Shown: piece by piece, positions 57,430 to 61,800 of the stretch
Layout of the letters: the number at the start of each line of letters is the position of its first letter
Position numbering within the stretch: the first letter of the stretch is position 1
Origin: a virus
Reading direction: 5' to 3' (one strand)
Virus record (IMG/VR): IMGVR_UViG_3300006789_000022
Coordinates: 1 to 61,800 of that record
Length of the DNA: 61,800 bases
The notes under the pieces: model-generated
The model's input: the letters and a program-made list of their open reading frames with translations, nothing else
Databases searched by the model: none
Told to the model about the DNA's origin: nothing
Program-made: the position numbers and the translations under genes

Positions 57430-58803
57430 ATGGCATTCGGACCTCCCGGCTCACTAACCGGTCCCACGACTGGCGCAGGGGCTGACATTAACACGATTCT
57501 GACCCAAGAAGCTGGGCGGATTGGCAATGATATTCATAAAGCCACTCTGCACACCAGTCCTTGGATCGACCTCATCAAAAAAGCCGCCTTCCCTGAAGGA
57601 ATGGGCTATCAACTCAGCACACTGGTTTATGACCGTGCGCTGCCTATCACGCCTTTGGCAAACAGCCTTGGGGCCTCTCCAGCCGACTCAGAAGTTGGCA
57701 CGGATTGGTCTGCGATGGGCAATGACACGCTCGGCGCTTCTCGCGGGTTCACCGCCTTGCAGACTGACACGACTGCCTCGCTCCCAACTGAAGGCAGCAA
57801 TGTTAACATCATCGACTTCTCCAAGCAGCTCAAGACTTACAGTCTCAGCCGCGCAGTAATCGAATCCCCGCGTATCAACGTCGAGGAACTTCGCTACGCT
57901 GTGCATCGCACCGAGCAGCTTCGGGCTATCATGGATCTCCTCAAGGAATCCACCCGTCAGTCTTGGGAAGATCGCTACCGCCAACAGTTTGGTATGCAGG
58001 CCGACAACGTGATCTATGCCCAAGCCGCTTCCTCTGTCTTCTCTACAGGGGCTGAAGGTAAAGCCCTCTACGGAGAGACAGGAGATGATCTTCTTAATGT
58101 TGACGATACCATCACTGATGGTGGCGATGGCTCCGGTTCAGGAGATACAGTCGGCACCGATGCCAACATCTCCAACGCAATTCTGGATAAAGCATATTTC
58201 CAGCTTGTTCGTAAAGGTGCTGGCAACAACGCCTACGGTCGTGAGAACGGACGCCCCGTGTTCACCCTTGTGTGTTCCTCGGAGGCTTCCTACCAACTCC
58301 AGACCGAAGCAGGTTTCCGCGATGACATCCGCTACAACAATGCCAAGGTCAGCGATCTCATCGCCCCCCTTGGTGTTGAGAAGTCCTTCAGGGGGTTCTA
58401 CCACCTGATTGATGACATGGCCCCTCGGTTCAATGTCGCGTTGTCAGGTGACAATAACAACTTGGTTCAAGTCCCCGTCTATGATGTGGATCAGACCAAT
58501 AATAAGATCGTGATGAACACGGCCTACGACAGCGCCGCTGTTGAAGCCGCATTCATTCTTCACCAAGATGTGATGGAGTCCCTGATTCCTACCCCTGTTG
58601 GTAATGTAAGTGGTCTCAAGTTTGATCCCGTGTCATACAAAGGCGAATTCAAGTGGACGAATATTGCCGATGTTATTCGCAATCCTGACGGCCAAATTGG
58701 TTTCTTCAGGGGGATCATGGCCAGTGCGTCGAAGCCGATCAAAACCGAATTCGGTTACGTCATCCTCTTCCTTCGCACCAGCAGCACCCCCGCTGCGGTC
58801 TAG
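57430..58803 (+). CDS. Major capsid protein
   Basis: A 457-residue protein. After a Gly-rich start it has an N-arm (ILTQEAGRIGNDIHKATLHTS), a helix-rich middle (RTEQLRAIMDLLKESTRQSWEDRY), a Gly/Asp insertion (DGGDGSGSGDTVGTD) and a beta-rich C-terminal half, the HK97-like order. Position after portal and scaffold, and an unusually long leader with repeats, fit the most abundant virion protein. No lysine/asparagine cross-link site can be named. Confidence 0.85.
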   Translation: MAFGPPGSLTGPTTGAGADINTILTQEAGRIGNDIHKATLHTSPWIDLIKKAAFPEGMGYQLSTLVYDRALPITPLANSLGASPADSEVGTDWSAMGNDTLGASRGFTALQTDTTASLPTEGSNVNIIDFSKQLKTYSLSRAVIESPRINVEELRYAVHRTEQLRAIMDLLKESTRQSWEDRYRQQFGMQADNVIYAQAASSVFSTGAEGKALYGETGDDLLNVDDTITDGGDGSGSGDTVGTDANISNAILDKAYFQLVRKGAGNNAYGRENGRPVFTLVCSSEASYQLQTEAGFRDDIRYNNAKVSDLIAPLGVEKSFRGFYHLIDDMAPRFNVALSGDNNNLVQVPVYDVDQTNNKIVMNTAYDSAAVEAAFILHQDVMESLIPTPVGNVSGLKFDPVSYKGEFKWTNIADVIRNPDGQIGFFRGIMASASKPIKTEFGYVILFLRTSSTPAAV

Positions 58804-58812
58804 GTTTAACTT

Positions 58813-58846
58813 GTGCGGGGTAGCGGCTTAACCCGTTACCCCGCGC
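58813..58846 (+). terminator. Strong hairpin after the capsid gene
   Basis: A 14-bp stem (58813-58826 with 58833-58846, two G-T pairs) with a 6-base loop, ten bases after the capsid stop. No T tract follows, so it is either a processing/stability hairpin or a weak terminator. Confidence 0.55.
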
Positions 58847-58863
58847 ATAACCCAACTACGATT

Positions 58864-59013
58864 ATGCCTACTCTTGATGATACTCCCACTCTTGAAGAAC
58901 TGGGGTCGAGCGATGTTGTTGCCGCCGACCTGATTCTTGTTTATGATGTGTCAGAGCAGAAAGTCAAAGCGATCTCTCTCACCAATCTCAAGGCCAGTAC
59001 GTTGCTGGATTAA
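58864..59013 (+). CDS. Small acidic protein, 49 aa
   Basis: Forty-nine residues (MPTLDDTPTLEELGSSDVVA) with a beta-type core (DLILVYDVSEQKVKAISLTN). The leader ACGATT before the ATG is the same as before the gene at 59090. It may be a capsid decoration or cement peptide. A longer frame from 58813 would include the hairpin and is rejected. Confidence 0.5.
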   Translation: MPTLDDTPTLEELGSSDVVAADLILVYDVSEQKVKAISLTNLKASTLLD

Positions 59014-59036
59014 ATTTCCACCTCCAACCCTAACCA

Positions 59037-59078
59037 TAAATCCCGAACCCTGAGTAACCCTTCGGGGTTCGGGATTTT
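59037..59078 (+). terminator. Rho-independent terminator
   Basis: A 13-bp stem with arms TCCCGAACCC (ending 59050) and GGGTTCGGGA (from 59065), extended by AAA/TTT, followed by TTTTACTTT. It ends only about 12 bases before the next ATG. Confidence 0.8.
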
Positions 59079-59089
59079 ACTTTACGATT

Positions 59090-60376
59090 ATGGCTGCCAA
59101 ACCAAAGCCGAAGAAGAAAAAGGAAACGGAAACGAAACCTAACCTCGGCCCGTTGCCTCTCCAAGGCACACCGGACGACGAGCTAAGAGACCCGCAGAAA
59201 ATTCTCGATGAAGAGGCCCGTGCGGCCCACCCTTCCCAAAAAGGATCAGAGACTGCTCCCAAACCCCGCGCCATAATCCATGACTACCTGAAGGGGCCGG
59301 AGGGGGCCGCTGTTAGGTTGCCCGCCAACATATTTGGGGGCGACTTTTCCCAAGAGCAACGCGACATGATCCTCACTGCGGGAGCCAAGCAGGGACTCGG
59401 GCCAGAGTATTTTCACGCCTCCAAATACGGTGTGGCAAGGGGAGCCGACGGGGAACCCCTCCCCAAGAAAGAAGTATACCTCCCTGCCTCAAGCTACGGG
59501 GCCGCTATGGTTGACCCCCGAACTGGAGATTACTTCACTGGCAACAACCAGTGGCTCGCACAAACGTCCGCGAAACTTCAGGCACAGGGGCTACCCGCGC
59601 TCATCCCTGAAGCGCAATATGAGCGGGACAAAGAATTCTACGAAAAAAAATATGTAGACGCGCAGTTCGACAAGCAAGGCATGTTGGACCCCGAGAGGGC
59701 CAAGACCTTCGCAGACTTCCGAGGCCGGATGCTCAGGAAGATGGCGCTCGACAAGCAAGCGGCTGAAGGGGCAGAGCCTGAACCAGCGGGAGAACCAGCG
59801 GGAGAACCGGCAGCGGACGATGTGGTGGTGGACCCAACGACGGGAAATATTTATACCGAAGCAGGAGGAGGAGAAGGGATACAGTTAGATCCTGATCTTG
59901 AAGCCGCACTGGCGCGGGATATTGCTCGTGGCAAAGCCCCTGCTCCTGCCCCTGCCCCTGCCCCTGCCCCTGCTGAAGAACTATATACGGCCCCTCCCTC
60001 AGAATTTGAGGGGGGCTACGCTGAAGATGAGGGTGTTGACACTTCCAAGATAACTGGGGCCGATTTACTTCCTTACGCCGGATATGGAGAAGAACCCGCC
60101 CCAGAACCAGACGACGAAGGCTTCGGTGATGATGATGACGGCGACGAAGCGGAACCCACCGTGTCGTTCTTCTCACCGGAGATGATAGAGCAGAGCGCAA
60201 CGACTGTGTTTGAAAGGCTAACAGGCGGACCCCCAAAGGAGGGCGTTGACGAAGACGCCTTGGCCAAACTCAGCGCACACCTCAGTGACGAACGATTTGC
60301 CGACATGACCCCTTCCGAGGCACTTGAGGTTCTTAAAGAAGAAGGGTATGCCATCGGGTTAGGTGAAGGATTTTAA
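59090..60376 (+). CDS. Proline/acid-rich probable virion protein, 428 aa
   Basis: A 428-residue protein. Basic start (KPKPKKKKETETK), a folded part (residues about 60-235), then low-complexity linkers: (EPAG) repeats, an (AP) run near residue 285 and an Asp-rich stretch, and a helical end. Low-complexity hinges suggest an elongated virion component. The start lies directly after a terminator, so it needs read-through or its own promoter, which I cannot identify. Confidence 0.6.
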   Translation: MAAKPKPKKKKETETKPNLGPLPLQGTPDDELRDPQKILDEEARAAHPSQKGSETAPKPRAIIHDYLKGPEGAAVRLPANIFGGDFSQEQRDMILTAGAKQGLGPEYFHASKYGVARGADGEPLPKKEVYLPASSYGAAMVDPRTGDYFTGNNQWLAQTSAKLQAQGLPALIPEAQYERDKEFYEKKYVDAQFDKQGMLDPERAKTFADFRGRMLRKMALDKQAAEGAEPEPAGEPAGEPAADDVVVDPTTGNIYTEAGGGEGIQLDPDLEAALARDIARGKAPAPAPAPAPAPAEELYTAPPSEFEGGYAEDEGVDTSKITGADLLPYAGYGEEPAPEPDDEGFGDDDDGDEAEPTVSFFSPEMIEQSATTVFERLTGGPPKEGVDEDALAKLSAHLSDERFADMTPSEALEVLKEEGYAIGLGEGF

Positions 60377-60378
60377 CA

Positions 60379-60756
60379 ATGCACCCCCACGACGACAACA
60401 AGAAGGGCGACATGGTCCCCGTGGACGCCCCTGAGAACAAGGGCGCTGCGCCCGAGGGGGGCAAGGTGGACGAGGGCCACGAGATGGTTCAGCACCAGCT
60501 TAACAACCTGAAGCAGAATGCCGATGCCCTGCTGGAGCACATGTCACAGTGCGAGTGTCCCCATGTCCATGAGGAATGGGTTAAAAAAAAGATAACCCTA
60601 GCTACGGATTATCTCGATTCAGCGCGAGACTACGTTTTCAGCAGTCACGGCGAAGGCGGCGACAAAGATCACGGAGACGATCACCATGATGAGCACGACG
60701 ACGGCAGCGGCTTTATGGTAATGATCGAGAAGCGCCTGTCCCAGCGACAGCCTTGA
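60379..60756 (+). CDS. His/Asp-rich small virion-type protein, 125 aa
   Basis: A 125-residue protein starting MHPHDDNKKGDMVPVDAPEN. The helix EEWVKKKITLATDYLDSARDYV is followed by a His/Asp/Glu-rich patch (HGDDHHDEHDD), likely metal-binding, and CECPH near residue 58. Small proteins with this helix are common in phage structural clusters. It begins two bases after the previous stop. Confidence 0.55.
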   Translation: MHPHDDNKKGDMVPVDAPENKGAAPEGGKVDEGHEMVQHQLNNLKQNADALLEHMSQCECPHVHEEWVKKKITLATDYLDSARDYVFSSHGEGGDKDHGDDHHDEHDDGSGFMVMIEKRLSQRQP

Positions 60757-60780
60757 CCCTAAACTGGAAATCTGTAAACT
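60753..60780 (+). promoter_or_regulatory. Possible sigma70 promoter, near-leaderless
   Basis: TTGACC (60753-60758), 16-base spacer, TAAACT (60775-60780), ten bases, ATG at 60791. Confidence 0.4.
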
Positions 60781-60790
60781 GCTTTAACGT

Positions 60791-61177
60791 ATGGCCGCTA
60801 AGTCAGTATCCCACACCGTGTCCCTGTCTATTGGCAATGTATCTTTGGCCTTTAATGATTCGTCAACTGTTTCGGCTGACCCAACAGATTTTTTGCTGGC
60901 CACGCAGACTGTCTCTACCAGTTACGAGGCGTTAGACGATGGTGAAGTTGACCCCGCTTCTTGTCTGGTCATGTTGCTTCTCAAGAACGAAAACACGACA
61001 GGATCTTCTGAGCTACAGCTATCACTCGACGAAGGGACAACCATTCACCTTGTCCTCCATAACGGGCAAACCAATCTGATAAGCATAGAGAACTACGGTA
61101 ACGTGAGGATAAAAAGTAACACCGGAAACGTAGACGTTACTTACATGGCCGTCCAGATCGGTGCTGGTGACGCATAA
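60791..61177 (+). CDS. Beta-rich probable tail or decoration protein, 128 aa
   Basis: A 128-residue, Ser/Thr/Val-rich protein (MAAKSVSHTVSLSIGNVSLA) with alternating strand pattern throughout and no charged tail, consistent with a small beta-sandwich. Context with the following two genes suggests tail, fibre or decoration proteins. No family recognised. Confidence 0.55.
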   Translation: MAAKSVSHTVSLSIGNVSLAFNDSSTVSADPTDFLLATQTVSTSYEALDDGEVDPASCLVMLLLKNENTTGSSELQLSLDEGTTIHLVLHNGQTNLISIENYGNVRIKSNTGNVDVTYMAVQIGAGDA

Positions 61178-61194
61178 TTCAACAACCAACAATC

Positions 61195-61527
61195 ATGGCA
61201 ACATCCAATATCGACAAACAATCCTTCGGGGAGGCGGGGGCAACTATGCTCACTGGAACTGAAGGAGTGGTGAAAGAAATATGTGCAATCCTCGTCATCG
61301 AGGACACCATATTTGATGGCTACGATGACGACAGTGATGGCAGCTATACTGACGGGGACCATTCTAAATGGCCCGAACTCACCGATTCAGCAACCAACGG
61401 CAAAAAACTTCTACGGAGTGATTCTGCCGCTGATGGCGTAACTGTCCCTGCTGGAATTACTATTTACGGGCAGTTTGCCGCAGTTAAGCTCCGCTCTGGA
61501 ACCGTCCTCTGTTACCACGCAGCCTAA
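61195..61527 (+). CDS. Small probable virion protein, 110 aa
   Basis: A 110-residue acidic protein with an Asp/Gly-rich loop (DGYDDDSDGSYTDGD) that could bind calcium, and a beta-rich end (VTVPAGITIYGQFAAVKLRSGTVLCYHA), a common ending of head-decoration or fibre proteins. Its stop overlaps the next ATG (TAATG). Confidence 0.55.
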   Translation: MATSNIDKQSFGEAGATMLTGTEGVVKEICAILVIEDTIFDGYDDDSDGSYTDGDHSKWPELTDSATNGKKLLRSDSAADGVTVPAGITIYGQFAAVKLRSGTVLCYHAA

Positions 61528-61800
61528 TGCGCTTAGGTCTGTCAGCGAAGATCGGGGCGAGTCCCCCGCCTAGATTGCTATACCACCCTAAAGCGGCGGC
61601 ATACATGGATAAGGTGGTGGCAAATGATTCTTATGGATTCAGCACCGCGCAGAGGAGCGCAATATCTGATTTTTTCGACGCCCTCGATGCCAACAGCCTT
61701 GGGTCGGTAATCAAGAAGATGTTCTTCTTCGGCTTTTCGGTTAATGCCGGATTGCGCGATGTGATGAACCCCACCTCCACGGAGTCGTGGGCCGCTGCCC
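61527..61800 (+). CDS. Start of a further gene, cut by the window end (partial)
   Basis: The frame is open from ATG 61527 to the last base (91 codons). It begins MRLGLSAKIGASPPRLLYHP and continues with helical, aromatic sequence (FFDALDANSLGSVIKKMFFF). This kind of N-terminus is seen in phage tail or receptor-binding genes, but the product cannot be named from a fragment. Confidence 0.6.
   Translation, partial: MRLGLSAKIGASPPPRLLYHPKAAAYMDKVVANDSYGFSTAQRSAISDFFDALDANSLGSVIKKMFFFGFSVNAGLRDVMNPTSTESWAAA

Noticed and set aside
1-61800. Integrase, excisionase or lysogeny repressor genes
   Set aside because: No tyrosine or serine recombinase motif and no clear Cro/CI-type repressor was found, so a temperate lifestyle is not supported by the window.
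1-61800. Overlapping ends that would prove a circular genome
   Set aside because: The first and last bases do not match; genes are cut at both edges, so completeness cannot be claimed.

Overview
The window looks like most of the genome of a tailed double-stranded DNA phage, probably a podovirus-like virus of an uncultured aquatic bacterium. It has a large terminase, a portal, a scaffold and a major capsid protein, a lysis cassette, its own family A DNA polymerase and primase-helicase, and no integrase, host-like gene, tRNA or rRNA. No long-tail tape-measure protein was recognised. Instead there is a set of probable internal virion proteins and one 5,394-residue protein. Host identity cannot be read from the sequence. 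Almost no gene has a Shine-Dalgarno sequence, so the host must use SD-independent initiation widely. The window ends do not overlap and genes run off both edges, so it is an arbitrary cut of a longer or circularly permuted sequence.

Layout. 1-3895 (+): tail or neck structural genes. 3904-6191 (+): lysis cassette in which nearly all genes overlap (holin candidates, embedded lipoprotein, amidase), then a small zinc peptidase and a PD-(D/E)XK nuclease. 6186-13978 (-): replication and recombination block with primase-helicase, PolA, a Cas4/RecB-like nuclease of DUF2800 type, a RuvC-like resolvase and a probable small terminase. 14009-20335 (+): large terminase and four probable internal virion proteins, one carrying two EF-hand loops. 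20367-36551 (+): the giant polyvalent protein, with two zincin-like motifs, a kinase-like module, two ADP-ribosyltransferase-like YHGT modules and an LPD38-like C-terminus. Eight copies of the short motif SGI(T/S) divide it.

36548-50570 (-): about 27 mostly small early genes. They include an SF2 helicase, an alpha-CTD-like protein, a MoxR AAA ATPase with a VWA/metallopeptidase partner, and several zinc-binding proteins. About a dozen transcription units here start with a near-consensus sigma70 promoter whose -10 box ends exactly 6 nt before the start codon, which predicts leaderless mRNAs. 50571-51408 is a gene-free control region with four 29-bp dyad repeats and other repeats; it is the best candidate for an origin or operator array. 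51409-52818 carries two small + genes, a strongly structured non-coding stretch and a divergent promoter. 52827-61800 (+): portal, DUF1599-like protein, scaffold, major capsid protein and a run of virion or fibre genes.

How the genes work together. The leftward block from 50.6 to 36.5 kb is probably transcribed first from host-type promoters and reprogrammes the host. The 13.9-6.2 kb block replicates and resolves DNA. The rightward blocks build the particle, package DNA and lyse the cell. The giant protein is probably packaged and cut, or injected, as a set of effector modules. The strongest undescribed signals are the leaderless promoter array, the SGIT-punctuated polyprotein, the 29-bp dyad array and three multi-helix non-coding structures.
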